A stretch of 64,000 nt of DNA from Sinanaerobacter chloroacetimidivorans (GTDB lineage Bacteria; Bacillota; Clostridia; Peptostreptococcales; Anaerovoracaceae), in NCBI RefSeq assembly GCF_018128545.1, contig NZ_JAGSND010000002.1, forward strand, positions 335,384 through 399,383. The letters are read 5' to 3'. The notes below the pieces were generated by a model. The model did no database searches and had not been told where the DNA came from. It worked only from the letters and a program-made list of their open reading frames with translations. Below, in pieces: positions 51,651-61,463 of the stretch; the stretch's first letter is position 1; every line of letters starts with the position of its first letter. The position numbers were made by a program, and so were the translations under genes.

Positions 51651-52532
51651 TTAATCTATACACAAAAACTCTTTCCACAACGGCAAATCCCGTTGACCTT
51701 GCGTATAACCCAGATGATAGCTTTCCGACAGCTTGTTAAAATTAAGCTCACGATTGGAGACCGGCATTGTTTCAGGATATACGAGGAAGGCTTTTCCTTC
51801 GCTTTCCAGTTGTTTCAATTCCTCAAGGGTCTCATTGTAAACAATATGGCGTCTCATCATCGCTTCGACCACAGCAGGATGCTTACGATAATAAGCTTTC
51901 AGAGCGCCCTTAAATTTTACAGGGTTCTTTCGGTATCCCCTTTCACGACTAAGTACTACGAAGAACTTCTCCATACCGTCTCTTTTTGCAATATCCAAAG
52001 CGATTCCTCCGCCCAGGCCGCCGTCTATATAATAATGTTCTCCGTAATAGGTGGGCGGCATAAAAATAGGCATGGATGATGACGAACGCACAATTTTCAT
52101 CAAGTCCTGAATGTTATGTATGTCCTCTTTTGTATAATATATAATTTCTCCGCTGTCTCGTTCAAAAGTACCGATTCTCAGCCGAGCCGGATTTGCCACG
52201 AACGTATCGTAATCAAAGGGCAGCGAAGCTTCCGGATAGGGCGTTTCTTCATAAATATATTTTGAACGGAAAAAACCTTCCCCTTTTATAAAGGATCTCC
52301 ATCCGCCGAAATTCGGATCCAAAACCAAATCTACAAAGGAGCGTTTTGAACGCTGCACATCTCTGGACAGATAATTTACACTATGGCTTGAGCCTGCAGA
52401 AATTCCCGCAACATAGTCAAAATATATTTTATTTTCCAACAGGATATTCAAAAAACCTGCCGTATAGCTGGCTCTCATTCCACCCCCTTCAAAAATAAGG
52501 GCAATGTCTTTGATATTGTTCGTAATCATCAT
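51651..52532 (-). CDS. Patatin-like phospholipase
   Basis: 293 residues from ATG 52532 (GAGGAG upstream). Patatin fold: oxyanion loop LIFEGGGMRASYTAGFL, nucleophile GISAGSS (G-x-S-x-G), catalytic Asp in YIDGGLGGGIALDIA. Likely a cytosolic lipid acyl hydrolase (YjjU/RssA-like). The ATG could also be 52529. Confidence 0.87.
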   Translation of the reverse strand: MMITNNIKDIALIFEGGGMRASYTAGFLNILLENKIYFDYVAGISAGSSHSVNYLSRDVQRSKRSFVDLVLDPNFGGWRSFIKGEGFFRSKYIYEETPYPEASLPFDYDTFVANPARLRIGTFERDSGEIIYYTKEDIHNIQDLMKIVRSSSSMPIFMPPTYYGEHYYIDGGLGGGIALDIAKRDGMEKFFVVLSRERGYRKNPVKFKGALKAYYRKHPAVVEAMMRRHIVYNETLEELKQLESEGKAFLVYPETMPVSNRELNFNKLSESYHLGYTQGQRDLPLWKEFLCID

Positions 52533-52556
52533 GAAACTATATCTCCTCTTCATTCG

Positions 52557-52585
52557 TTAAAAAACCACCCAGAAAACTGAGTGGC
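52557..52585 (-). terminator. Terminator of the 134-residue gene
   Basis: CCACTCAG/CTGGGTGG stem (one G-U) with TTTT loop, then TTTTTTAAC on the minus strand. Confidence 0.7.
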
Positions 52586-52603
52586 TTTATCTTGCTTCAA
52601 TCA

Positions 52604-53008
52604 CTAGACCGTAGCATTTGCACTCATTTCCTTTACCAATTGATTGGTATTGCTGAATGAAAATGAGCACCACCGATGGTTTCTTCGGTCTTGTTTTTCC
52701 TGCTCTGCCATGGATGGTAAACCAATGGCTTCGTTTTCTTCATCCGATTCTGTTATCGGAGTCATTGAGATAGACAAAAAGCATGCCAACAAAGATAAAT
52801 AGGGGTTTGCAAGCATAAATAGAAGTATGCCTCTATTCTCTTTACTGTGAGTTGATTTAAAAATATTGCCGATCACTACCATCAGCCACCACAGTGGCGC
52901 TTCAAGGGCTCTGTTTTTAAATTCTACCGTAACCGTCAGCAGGCTGGCTTTGCAGTATAGTCCCAATGAAATTGCCAAATACAAGCAAAGGAGCATTGCT
53001 ACAACCAT
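52604..53008 (-). CDS. Small membrane protein, unknown
   Basis: 134 residues; GGGAGG seven bases before the ATG. Three hydrophobic segments (about 3-22, 38-53, 62-82), then a hydrophilic tail rich in Glu, Asn and Arg (DRRNHRWCSFSFSNTNQLV). The tail does not look like a membrane-protein end and may be the product of a frameshift. No family recognised. Confidence 0.5.
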   Translation of the reverse strand: MVVAMLLCLYLAISLGLYCKASLLTVTVEFKNRALEAPLWWLMVVIGNIFKSTHSKENRGILLFMLANPYLSLLACFLSISMTPITESDEENEAIGLPSMAEQEKQDRRNHRWCSFSFSNTNQLVKEMSANATV

Positions 53009-53038
53009 TTCATAAACCTCCCATTTATAAATATCTTA

Positions 53039-53566
53039 TTAACTTGCCTTTCTTCTTTTACCGCAGCTCTTATTCTCTTTTTTCCCATGTATTGAGGATT
53101 CAATTGCATTAAATGCTAAACTATCATTTTTCCCCGGTACAAAAATTGCTAGAACAATCACTTCCAGGAGATTAAAAAACAAGATATAACAAATCCATGC
53201 TTTTTTAATTGCCAGTCCGCTGAAAATCAAAGCGTTTTTACTGACTGTAAAGTAATAGTCATTATCAATGAGTAATCCCGAAAATCCTGCCAGACAGATC
53301 ATAAAGATTATAAAGTTGATAATCTTTATAATTCGATCAAAATAAATAATAATTTTGTTTTGCAGTTTGATTAGTACATCGCTGCTGTCTATAAACATCG
53401 GGGCTATATATAGTGCCAATGTAGAAAAAGAGAAGGAAGTATTTGTTATAATCAAATAGAAGAACCCAATGACTAAAATGACCAGTTTTTTAATGTATAA
53501 TTGTCTCTGACTGATTTCTTCTACTATACATTTATTATATATACAGTATCTTCTTTTATGTGCCAT
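53039..53566 (-). CDS. Membrane protein, unknown
   Basis: About 175 residues from ATG 53566 (TTG 53584 possible). Four hydrophobic helices, an N-terminal KRRYCIYNKCIVEE segment and a basic tail KKENKSCGKRRKAS. No family recognised, no strong ribosome site, AT-rich. It lies 30 bases upstream of the 134-residue membrane gene and may be in an operon with it. Confidence 0.4.
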   Translation of the reverse strand: MAHKRRYCIYNKCIVEEISQRQLYIKKLVILVIGFFYLIITNTSFSFSTLALYIAPMFIDSSDVLIKLQNKIIIYFDRIIKIINFIIFMICLAGFSGLLIDNDYYFTVSKNALIFSGLAIKKAWICYILFFNLLEVIVLAIFVPGKNDSLAFNAIESSIHGKKENKSCGKRRKAS

Positions 53567-54179
53567 TTTTATCACAACTTTCAAATTTTTTTAGATAAAC
53601 CAGGATGATCAAAATGCTAATTCTCAAGCTATAACGAATATGGACTTATATTATCTTACCTGAAATACGTCTTTAAGTAAATATTACCTTCTATTGTTAT
53701 TTTGACATAATAAATGAAAAAATACATCTTTTCATCATAGTGAACCATCCCCCCTCATATTCTAAAGAGCCCTTATCGTTGTAGTTTCCATCTAAAAAGA
53801 AAATACTCTCAAAAATCGATTTTGAATATAGCGAAAGGACGAAATGTGGTCTTGCGAGGACAAAATGTTATTTATTTTATAATCAATATAATTCGAATCA
53901 GCCTGACCACAGATATATTTGATTTAGAGTTTAAAAAAAGTGGAAATGACGGGATCAACGTTTCCTAAACGGAACTCCTCCTCAAGAAAGAAATAAAAAT
54001 AATTTATTTTATGCTGTTTCCGAATCACACTTTTATTTCTTCATCATAATATATAACATGTTGCGAATCCTTTAACACTTAATTAAATCTTTTCAAAATA
54101 CTATATTTTATAAATCAAATCATATTGATTTTTCAAACGCCCACAGCAATGTGGGCGCTTTTTTTAGTGTGTATTATTA
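53567..54179. other. ~600-base intergenic region
   Basis: AT-rich, no ORF I can support. Holds an inverted copy (53933-53967) of the 44152-44186 sequence, an inverted pair TGTGGTC/GACCACA (about 53845 and 53905), and a hairpin CGCCCACA/TGTGGGCG with a T run on the plus strand near 54137-54166. No gene on the plus strand explains that orientation. Confidence 0.5.
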
Positions 54180-55331
54180 TTATTGAACGCCGTCTTTATA
54201 AATGGAAATGGCTCCATCCGTTCCAACATGCAAATAAGAAGGGATACAATCGGCTGTTCCAAACCAGGTTCCTTTTGCTCCTACTGTAGGTTTCCATTCA
54301 CTGTATAACACGTGATCTGTAAAATCATAATATTGATCGGAATTTAGTATAGAGACTTTTACATTTTCAATTTTAGAATTCTCTGTTCGTGATTCACAAT
54401 TGGTTCCATCGAATGATTTCGTCATGCCCATTGCCGTAACCGTCTTTACAGAAGCGTTGGTGAAGTCGGTAACCGCTGAAGCTTTGCGAATAATCTCTCT
54501 GCCGTCCAATTCGATCACTAAATCCACTTGTTTTTCAGAAATTGCTTCACTATAAAATTTAAGATGATGCACAGATCCTTGTTCCAGTACAATATGGTCG
54601 CCCCAGCGCCAGTCATTGCCTTGTCGCATAAATACCGTCCATTTGTTGTAGTCCGGATGATTGGAGTCTACAATAAATTGAAACCCGCCTTCCACATTTC
54701 CCACATCATTTTTCCAGTCAAAGCCAAAGTAAAGATACGGACAATCCCCTTTCTCAACGAACGGAACCAAAGGAAGAGTAATGTCCCCTTCTATTCCGTC
54801 AAACCCTGCAAAGTGAAGTTGTTTGCGCGAGAATATCCCCGTGGTTCCTCCATTGATAAGAAACGGCGTCAGTTCTACTCCAATGTTCGAGGAAGCGCCT
54901 GCTGTTACTGAAACAGTACTCGTCTTTGGATCCCAGTTAACATTATAGCCGTAAGCCTCCATAACGGCCCGGAGCGGTAAATACGTATGCCCGTTTTTCA
55001 GGACAGCGGCAGTATCGACCAGAACCGTTTTTTGATTAATACGAATCTCCCTGCTGCCTACGGGTATTTCAATTTCGATGCCTCCCTTATGTGATTTCAC
55101 AGTCTGCGTTTCTTGATTCCAGTCGACAGAGCAGCCTATTGAAGTAAAACACTCCCGCAGGGGCATCATCGCACTTCCGGTATCCGTTATATAAGGAAAT
55201 CCTGTAGATTCATTGAATGCTACCGTTTTACCGTCAACTGTAAATATCGGTTCCTTTTCAGCAGCATCACTGAAGGCGGCTGAAGCAAGGAAAAGTATAC
55301 TGATTAAGGGGATGAGAAATAATTTTTTCAT
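54180..55331 (-). CDS. Copper-amine-oxidase-N-domain (stalk) secreted protein
   Basis: 383 residues from ATG 55331 (GGGAGG upstream). Signal peptide to about 24. Then a Cu_amine_oxidN1/stalk domain: AVAFNESTGFPYITDTGSAMMPLRECF and TYLPLRAVMEAYGYNVNWDPKTSTVSV, which often occurs on clostridial cell-surface proteins. The C-terminal 220 residues, with YFGFDWKNDVGNVEGGF and WTVFMRQGNDWRWGDHIV, look beta-rich, perhaps a lectin-like module. Function unknown. Confidence 0.75.
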   Translation of the reverse strand: MKKLFLIPLISILFLASAAFSDAAEKEPIFTVDGKTVAFNESTGFPYITDTGSAMMPLRECFTSIGCSVDWNQETQTVKSHKGGIEIEIPVGSREIRINQKTVLVDTAAVLKNGHTYLPLRAVMEAYGYNVNWDPKTSTVSVTAGASSNIGVELTPFLINGGTTGIFSRKQLHFAGFDGIEGDITLPLVPFVEKGDCPYLYFGFDWKNDVGNVEGGFQFIVDSNHPDYNKWTVFMRQGNDWRWGDHIVLEQGSVHHLKFYSEAISEKQVDLVIELDGREIIRKASAVTDFTNASVKTVTAMGMTKSFDGTNCESRTENSKIENVKVSILNSDQYYDFTDHVLYSEWKPTVGAKGTWFGTADCIPSYLHVGTDGAISIYKDGVQ

Positions 55332-55559
55332 AATGGTTCCTCCCGGATTCAAATATTAGATCCATATATTATCTATTGTTAATAGGCGATTAACAGGCAC
55401 AAGATTATTTATCACATCTTATATATTAAATATAAGAATATAAAAAAATCAACCCCTAATGCGCAATATGGCAAATATGTGCATGAAACGTACAATACCT
55501 AAAGGGGAAGGGCCTAATTCTCGACCCTTAACCCTTCGATATTTGTTACACCATAGTCA

Positions 55560-58500
55560 TCAATACTTATCAAACTCAGCGTCACTGAGAATAATACGAT
55601 TGACAGGCTCCGGGTTCTGATTTGATTTTTCCTCTTCTCTTTCAGTCAAATAAAGAGACGCCTCCCCGGTAATTCCTTTTCTATTTGTACTTAGTCTGAA
55701 TTGAGATACCATATCCTTTAATAGTTCCGCCTGGCCGGAAAGTTCTTCACTTGCGGCTGCACTCTCCTCTGCCGTTGCCGAATTATTTTGCACTACCTGG
55801 GATACCTGCTCTATCCCCTTGCTGATTTGGGTTATTCCTGAAGCCTGCTCATTAGATGCCTTCGCAATTCCTTCTACAAGACCGGCTGCCTTTTCTACAC
55901 CCAATACAATGTCCGACAAGGCCTGTGCTGTCTCATTGGCAATTTTTGTTCCGTCCTGTACTTTATTGATGGATCCTTCAATCAAGTCCGTAGTTTCTTT
56001 TGCCGCTGCCGCACTTCTTGCCGCCAGGCTTCTTACCTCTTCTGCTACTACAGCAAATCCTTTACCGTGCTGACCCGCCCTTGCTGCCTCGACTGCCGCA
56101 TTAAGAGCCAAAATGTTTGTTTGGAAGGCGATATCATCTATTACTTTAATGATCTTTGATATATCGGCGGAAGACTCATTGATGTCTTCCATCGACCCCA
56201 GCATTGCCTTCATATGTTCATTTCCTTTTTCTGCATTCTCCCTCGCTGAGGATGCCAGTGTACTTGCCTGACTTGCATTTTCCGCATTTTGTCTGGTTTG
56301 TGACGTAATTTCGGCTAATGAAGCAGTTAACTCCTGGATTGCACTTGCTTGCTCGGTAGATCCCTGTGACAATGCCTGGCTGCCATCCGATACTTGTCTT
56401 GATCCTGACGCTACTTGGTCTGCCGCTTCACTGATATCCCCCATTACCTGATTTAATGAGTTGATAATACTGTTTAAGGAATTCTTTATCTTTACAAAAT
56501 CACCAAGATACTCAGCCGTTATGGTTTGATTCAGGTTGCCACGGCCAATTTCCTCCAGCACACTTGAAATTTCACCAATATAAACGCCTAAGATATCAAT
56601 TGTTCCATTTAACGCATTTTTGATTACCGCATGATCGCCGCGATAGTCGCCATCCATTTTTATATCCAATTTCCCTTTAGCCATTTCCTGAAGTACTGCT
56701 GAGGCCTCTTGAACCGGCTCAATAACTGCATCCAGAGTTCTATTAAATCCTTCTATAACTTTACTGTATTCTCCTTTAAACTTGGCGGCATCTCCACGGA
56801 TGTTCAGTTGCCCTTCTACTGCTGCAGAAGCTAAAAGATCTGCTTCCTCTACCAGCATGTTTATGCTCTCAAGCATTATGATCAGAGAAGGTACTAACTC
56901 ATCATTATCGCTCTGCTTGCCTTTTGATTTGAGCCCTTCCAAATCGGAAAGGTTTCCAACTGCAACTTTATTGACTAAATCTACGATTTCAGCAAAATTA
57001 TTTAAAACAATATTTATAGAATGAGATATTTCATGATATATCCCTAAATACTCACCGCTTACATGTTCTGAAAAATCATTGTTTTTAATTTTAGAAAGTA
57101 TGTAATTCCCTTCAACAAGAGCTCCGAGACCGTCAATACAAGCATTTACGCTGTTTTTCATCTTTTCAAAGTCTCCTTGGGAATCTTCTGTTATTCTTTG
57201 CGGGATTTCTCCTTTTCCAATCTGATCCAAGCATTCCGCTACCGTGTATATAGGCTTGACAACCGCATCAAGAGTATGATTGACGCCTTCAATGATTTTG
57301 GCAAAATCTCCTCCATGCCTTGTCTGATCAGCCCGTATTTGGAGCTTACCCTCTACGGCTGCAGTTGAAAGCATTACCGCATCTTCAATCAATGCGTTCA
57401 CCGCATCAATACAGACATTAATACTATTTTTTATCTCATTGAAATCCCCGTTATATTCAGAGGTTATTTTAGCCGGTATATCCCCCTTACTAATCCGGTC
57501 CATATATTCAGCAGATACCTTTAACGGCCCAATAACGACGTCTAGGGTTTCGTTTATGCCTTGAATAATATCTCTGTATCCGCCTTCAAACTGATCTGAG
57601 TTCCCTCGTGTATCCAACCTTCCGGCAGCTGCCGCTTCCGTCATTCTAGTGGTTTCCGCCACCAGATTTCTTAGGGTATCAACAACCGACATCATACTGA
57701 TTGCAAGAACATCTTTTTCAGATTTTACCTGGATATCTATGGATAGATCCCCGGCCGCAATTCTCTTTGCAGCCATTGACTCATCTTTAATATTATCTAT
57801 CATTTTGCCGAATGATTCTGTTAGCATCCCGATTTCATCTTTCGATCCGGCAATCTTTGCTATATCCACCTCAATATCGCCTTCAGCCAGCTTATCCGCA
57901 ACTTTTGCCAGATTTTTTATAGGATTTGAAATCCTCCCACTTAAATAGAAGATGATAACCGCGCCAATTATTATGGAAGCGATTGTCATGACTATAAGTA
58001 AATTCCTCAGGCCGCTTACTTCCTCCAATACTTCTTTTGTTACGACACCCACTGCAACAATCCATGGGCTGCCATCAATCGGTGCAAAAGCAATAATCTG
58101 ATCATTTCCCTCATATGCGTAATCTCCGCTGCCGACTTCCCTCTTCAATATTTTGCTTGTCATCAAATCTGATAAATCCCTCAACTTGCTGTCTTCTTTT
58201 GCTGCTTCTACATAATTGACCTGATTGAGAACCAAGTCTATGTTTCGATCGCCGGCAGCTGTTCCATCGTCATTTACCATATAGGCAAATCCCGTTTTTT
58301 TATAACTGACTGAACTTACTAAATCACTTAACATTTGACCGTCTTTTTCTCCATACAAAACACCGATTTGCTGACCATTTTTGTAGACCGGCGCTGCAAA
58401 GACGATAACCATTTGATCCTTTCCATCATTTACAATAACATCCGATGCGAGTGATTCTCCGGACATTACTCTCTGAACAAATTCCGGATCTGCTTTCGCT

Positions 58501-58865
58501 GCAGCTTCTCCGTTATTTCCAAAAACCGTGATATTTCCATCCTTGGCAATAATGCCAAATTGTATATATCCCGTTCTTTCAGCTTCTGTTTTAAAAAATG
58601 CAGTTTTTTCTTCGAGAGAGGTTTCCCCGGAAATGATAGGATTTTGGGCAAGCGAATCAATATACCTAAGCTCTATATCCCTCTTGGCTTGTATATATTT
58701 AGCCTCCTCTTTTGCGATTTCTATTAAATCATTATGAGCACCTTCAATTAAGTTCCGGCTGACTACATAAATTGACAAGAAACTTAGAATTGTGTTCAAT
58801 ATGAGTATCACAACAGTAAACACGAAAACTAACCTTGTTTTAATTGACTTATTCATTGATTTCAT
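55560..58865 (-). CDS. Methyl-accepting chemotaxis protein with a long HAMP array
   Basis: 1101 residues, unusually long. N-terminal helix, dCache-type ligand domain (about 35-285; contains [26 protein letters not shown]), second helix (about 288-308), then some 500 residues of HAMP-like units (repeated DAVI-x-P-x-x-x-SAEYM/[12 protein letters not shown], IKNSINxCIDAL patterns), then the MCP signaling coiled coil with hairpin [41 protein letters not shown]. No C-terminal CheR pentapeptide is seen. Ribosome site AAGGAAAA. Senses a small molecule; ligand unknown. Confidence 0.92.
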   Translation of the reverse strand: MKSMNKSIKTRLVFVFTVVILILNTILSFLSIYVVSRNLIEGAHNDLIEIAKEEAKYIQAKRDIELRYIDSLAQNPIISGETSLEEKTAFFKTEAERTGYIQFGIIAKDGNITVFGNNGEAAAKADPEFVQRVMSGESLASDVIVNDGKDQMVIVFAAPVYKNGQQIGVLYGEKDGQMLSDLVSSVSYKKTGFAYMVNDDGTAAGDRNIDLVLNQVNYVEAAKEDSKLRDLSDLMTSKILKREVGSGDYAYEGNDQIIAFAPIDGSPWIVAVGVVTKEVLEEVSGLRNLLIVMTIASIIIGAVIIFYLSGRISNPIKNLAKVADKLAEGDIEVDIAKIAGSKDEIGMLTESFGKMIDNIKDESMAAKRIAAGDLSIDIQVKSEKDVLAISMMSVVDTLRNLVAETTRMTEAAAAGRLDTRGNSDQFEGGYRDIIQGINETLDVVIGPLKVSAEYMDRISKGDIPAKITSEYNGDFNEIKNSINVCIDAVNALIEDAVMLSTAAVEGKLQIRADQTRHGGDFAKIIEGVNHTLDAVVKPIYTVAECLDQIGKGEIPQRITEDSQGDFEKMKNSVNACIDGLGALVEGNYILSKIKNNDFSEHVSGEYLGIYHEISHSINIVLNNFAEIVDLVNKVAVGNLSDLEGLKSKGKQSDNDELVPSLIIMLESINMLVEEADLLASAAVEGQLNIRGDAAKFKGEYSKVIEGFNRTLDAVIEPVQEASAVLQEMAKGKLDIKMDGDYRGDHAVIKNALNGTIDILGVYIGEISSVLEEIGRGNLNQTITAEYLGDFVKIKNSLNSIINSLNQVMGDISEAADQVASGSRQVSDGSQALSQGSTEQASAIQELTASLAEITSQTRQNAENASQASTLASSARENAEKGNEHMKAMLGSMEDINESSADISKIIKVIDDIAFQTNILALNAAVEAARAGQHGKGFAVVAEEVRSLAARSAAAAKETTDLIEGSINKVQDGTKIANETAQALSDIVLGVEKAAGLVEGIAKASNEQASGITQISKGIEQVSQVVQNNSATAEESAAASEELSGQAELLKDMVSQFRLSTNRKGITGEASLYLTEREEEKSNQNPEPVNRIILSDAEFDKY

Positions 58866-59228
58866 AATTGTATTTTCCTTTCCTTGTATATTGCTCTAAA
58901 CGTGAAACTAGTTACATATTATATCGGCCCGAATTTCCATAAATTTATAGATTTAGACGAAATTTCGAAAGTATACAAAATACAAAGTTACTTCTTATTA
59001 CACTGATACAAGAAAAGAACCCCGAACGATATCAAATTCCACTCAGAGACGAAAACACCACCCTCTTTACTGGATACTATTCTCTAAAAGCCTTTGGGGT
59101 TGGAAGAATCCTTCTCTCAATACGGGTCAAGATACATCAAGATGGAAGGACGAATCACCTATTCCTAAATTTCACATATCATAAACAACATAAGAACAGA
59201 CTAAATTTTATCAAATGGAGTGTTTTTA
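58866..59228. other. ~360-base intergenic region
   Basis: Divergent spacer between the chemoreceptor and the DUF6774-like gene. AT-rich with TATA-like stretches but no -35/-10 pair I would commit to, and no ORF or hairpin of note. Confidence 0.4.
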
Positions 59229-59423
59229 ATGAATTCTTGTGAATTAGTCGCATTGATTACTACGGTAGCAATTACGATATCCGATCAAATTCAGGACAAT
59301 GATGAACTGGCTTTAATAGCAGCATCTTTAACGCAACTTGGTGATACATTAGCTACAATTTCTACGCAACGATCTTTACAAGAAAGCAAAACCACCAACC
59401 AAGAAAATAACTCTTCTACATAA
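59229..59423 (+). CDS. DUF6774-like small protein
   Basis: 64 residues. NSCELVALITTVAITISDQI and DELALIAASLTQLGDTLATIS match a clostridial small-protein family (DUF6774) as I recall it. GGAG eight bases before ATG 59229. The acidic, Gln/Asn-rich end is variable in the family. Sits next to the DnaA-box module copy 2. Confidence 0.65.
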   Translation: MNSCELVALITTVAITISDQIQDNDELALIAASLTQLGDTLATISTQRSLQESKTTNQENNSST

Positions 59424-59442
59424 AAAATAATTAGCTTAAGTT

Positions 59443-59651
59443 TTATGTAAACCCGTGTTTGTTTTTTGGCGAACACTTTTCAACAGCCTTAAACCCCTTA
59501 TTTTTAAATAGCTTGACCTTTTTTCCACATGATTTCAAAAATTGTATACAATTTAATTCACAAATTACTGTGGATAACTTCACGATGTTCAAACGTTCAA
59601 ATTTCAATCGATTCACAATATTCCATCCAAGAATTTCCGTTCTTTTCCACA
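59443..59651. repeat. DnaA-box/GTATAC-palindrome module, copy 2
   Basis: TTTTCCACA 59521-59529, palindrome AAATTGTATACAATTT 59539-59554, TGTGGATAA 59569-59577, TTTTCCACA 59643-59651. The distances from the palindrome centre to the first TTTTCCACA and to TGTGGATAA equal those of copy 1, as does the 40-bp distance from the upstream CAACAGCC. Confidence 0.8.
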
Positions 59652-59701
59652 GCAATATGTACAATTACGATGAAACCAAGGATTCTGGTTTCCACAACAT
59701 T

Positions 59702-59730
59702 AAAAAAGCACAGAAATCCTGTGCTTCTTT
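59702..59730 (-). terminator. Terminator of the repeat lipoprotein
   Basis: AAGCACAG (59706-59713) pairs with CTGTGCTT (59719-59726), then TTTTTT on the minus strand. Confidence 0.85.
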
Positions 59731-59733
59731 TCA

Positions 59734-59967
59734 TTATTCAGTAGTCAATCCCCCGTTACCAGTGCCGTTCCCTGCGCCGGTACCGTTTCCTCCACCGGTT
59801 CCATTCCCTGCTCCGGTGCCGTTTCCTCCGCCAGTACCGTTTCCGTCTGTAGTACCGTTGTCTGTTCCATTATCATTGTCGAACCAACCACCACCATCAG
59901 TTGCGCAGGCAGCGAACATGAATAAAGCCAAAATTAACATGAAAACAATAATGATTTTTTTATTCAA
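59734..59967 (-). CDS. Small lipoprotein with Gly/Asn/Thr tandem repeats
   Basis: 77 residues from TTG 59967 (AAAGGAG upstream). Lipobox FAAC at Cys21, then about 45 residues of N-G-T-G-G-G / N-G-T-G-A-G repeats, matched by an imperfect 36-bp DNA repeat around 59755-59845. Low-complexity surface protein; repeat number may vary between strains. Confidence 0.65.
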   Translation of the reverse strand: MNKKIIIVFMLILALFMFAACATDGGGWFDNDNGTDNGTTDGNGTGGGNGTGAGNGTGGGNGTGAGNGTGNGGLTTE

Positions 59968-60076
59968 TTTTCTTCAACTCCTTTCTTACTATTATTATTT
60001 TCAAAAGTTGAATTTTAATGAATAAAAAAAACTGGGTTTAAATGTATTTAAAACTTTTATTTTAATGATTTTAAAA

Positions 60077-60472
60077 TCATAACCTTTTGTACAAACATCC
60101 CAATAAGGAACATAAATTGTATACATCTAAAAAATCATTAATATAGGAATTACTATCAAATGCTTCATACTTAATCAATACATCATAAAATTTGTTCAAA
60201 GAATTTTTGTGAGTACAGAAATTCTTTTTCCCTGGATTATCAAATAAAGATAAAGTGGAAGAGACACACAAACTCATGACTTCCCAAATTTCTTGGAGTA
60301 CTCTAGACTCTTTATCAAAGTAAAAATTAATATAATAAAGATCTTTTTCGTATTTTCTATAAATTTTTATGAGTCTGGTTTTTAGTTTAGATATATAATA
60401 TTCTCTTTCTTGACTACGCTTAATATTAAAAATCCTACTACAAAAAAGCTTCCTGTAAGCGGCAAATAACAC
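60077..60472 (-). CDS. Hypothetical protein, AT-rich
   Basis: 131 residues from GTG 60472 (GGGAG eight bases upstream). Lys, Tyr and Asp rich, with CYS near the ends, no signal peptide, no known domain. Base composition is more AT-rich than the neighbouring operons, suggesting acquired or fast-evolving DNA. Confidence 0.45.
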   Translation of the reverse strand: MLFAAYRKLFCSRIFNIKRSQEREYYISKLKTRLIKIYRKYEKDLYYINFYFDKESRVLQEIWEVMSLCVSSTLSLFDNPGKKNFCTHKNSLNKFYDVLIKYEAFDSNSYINDFLDVYNLCSLLGCLYKRL

Positions 60473-60733
60473 AGATCTATCTCCCTATATCTTGTTGCAA
60501 ATATAGTTATAATATCGTATCTGTATCTGTTTTAAAATATATATTTCATAAAGAATTCTTAAGATTTATTGATAAAAAAATCTCTGGCTATTGTATTCCG
60601 CTCTAACATCATTATGAAATAGGGATTTGAGAAGTTTTTTCTTTTTTAAAATAGATCAATAAAATATAGCCTTATTTTACTTGATTTTTCATATAAATTA
60701 AGTTATCATAGACAATGCAGGCCGATAATACTT

Positions 60734-60807
60734 GCGGGTGTAGTTCAATGGCAGAACACCAGCTTCCCAAGCTGGATACGAGGGTTCGATTCCCTTCACC
60801 CGCTCCA
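60734..60807 (+). tRNA. tRNA-Gly, anticodon CCC
   Basis: Acceptor GCGGGTG (60734-60740) pairs with CACCCGC (60797-60803); anticodon stem CCAGC/GCTGG with loop TTCCCAA gives CCC for Gly codon GGG; T-loop TTCGATT; encoded CCA. Promoter TTGATT-17-TATCAT precedes it. Confidence 0.93.
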
Positions 60808-61042
60808 ATAAAATAAAGACACTCCTTAGTGAGTGTCTTTTATTCTGTATAAAGTAGGGAATCGAACCCGCAAGGGCACGAACGTCGTGAGAAAGACCGA
60901 TGGACTTTCGAACAGTGAGTGGTTCAAAATGCCTTGAAAGAGGCATTGCAGAACGGCAGATGCGAAGCATCTGTGTAATTCCCTTCACCCGCTCCAATAA
61001 AATAAAGACACTCCTTAGTGAGTGTCTTTTATTCTGTATAAA
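60789..61042 (+). repeat. 65-bp direct repeat: tRNA-Gly 3' end plus terminator
   Basis: 60789-60853 and 60978-61042 are identical over 65 bases, 189 bp apart. Each includes the last 19 bases of tRNA-Gly and the terminator AAGACACTC/GAGTGTCTT followed by TTATT. Between them GTAGGGAATCGAACCCGC is the inverse of a T-arm segment. Attachment-site or recombination-scar-like, but no integrase is near. Confidence 0.85.
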
Positions 61043-61370
61043 AGTTTCTCATGTAACAAAAATCCGGGGCCCTTCTAGTCATGAGCGGCCCAAGATTGTA
61101 TGCTCCAGAAATGTAATATCTTAGACAGTATATCGAAAAAACCCCTCTTTGAGAGGGGCTATATTTGTTTAATTCCCTAATAATCATTTCAAAATGTTCT
61201 TGACTTACCCTTCCTATGAAGTATCTAAAAAGGTTTTCTAGAGTCATATTGGGGTATAGAAAAAAAATATTACTATTAATCAAAAGGGGAATATGCTTTT
61301 CAAGTATTAATGCTGCAGTTACGTTATTATATAATTCTTTAATTGTTATCTGATTGTTTCTAAGGTCCAT
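61029..61370 (-). CDS. Small helical protein, paralogue of the 41.4-kb protein, extended
   Basis: 113 residues. Residues 1-70 match the 41437 protein along its length (MDLRNNQITIKEL, LLINSN, MTLENLFRYF, IIRELNKY). The last 43 residues are encoded by, and beyond, a perfect terminator at 61135-61158. A stop codon TAG exists two bases out of frame at the expected end, so a small indel probably removed the original stop. ATG has GAGGGG upstream. May be non-functional. Confidence 0.55.
   Translation of the reverse strand: MDLRNNQITIKELYNNVTAALILEKHIPLLINSNIFFLYPNMTLENLFRYFIGRVSQEHFEMIIRELNKYSPSQRGVFSIYCLRYYISGAYNLGPLMTRRAPDFCYMRNFYTE
61135..61158 (-). terminator. Terminator inside the 61029-61370 reading frame
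   Basis: CCCCTCT (61142-61148) pairs with AGAGGGG (61152-61158), three-base loop, then TTTTTT on the minus strand. Confidence 0.8.
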
Positions 61371-61416
61371 TTAAACACCCCTCTATCATAATATACTGAA
61401 ATATAATAAAGGATAT

Positions 61417-61445
61417 AAAAAAAGCCACAGATAAAATCTGTGGCT
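61417..61445 (-). terminator. Terminator of spoIIQ
   Basis: AGCCACAGAT (61423-61432) pairs with ATCTGTGGCT (61436-61445), then TTTTTT on the minus strand. Confidence 0.9.
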
Positions 61446-61463
61446 CACGGAGCCTTAGTCTTA

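Noticed and set aside
59459-60025. 188-residue plus-strand ORF
   Set aside because: Spans the DnaA-box module and the antisense of the repeat lipoprotein; the Pro-rich stretch is only the reverse of the Gly/Asn/Thr repeats and no ribosome site fits.
60698-60997. 99-residue minus-strand ORF across tRNA-Gly
   Set aside because: It is antisense to tRNA-Gly and its repeated terminator; its RVKGIEPSYPAWEAGVLPLNYTR segment is a well-known false ORF produced by tRNA genes.
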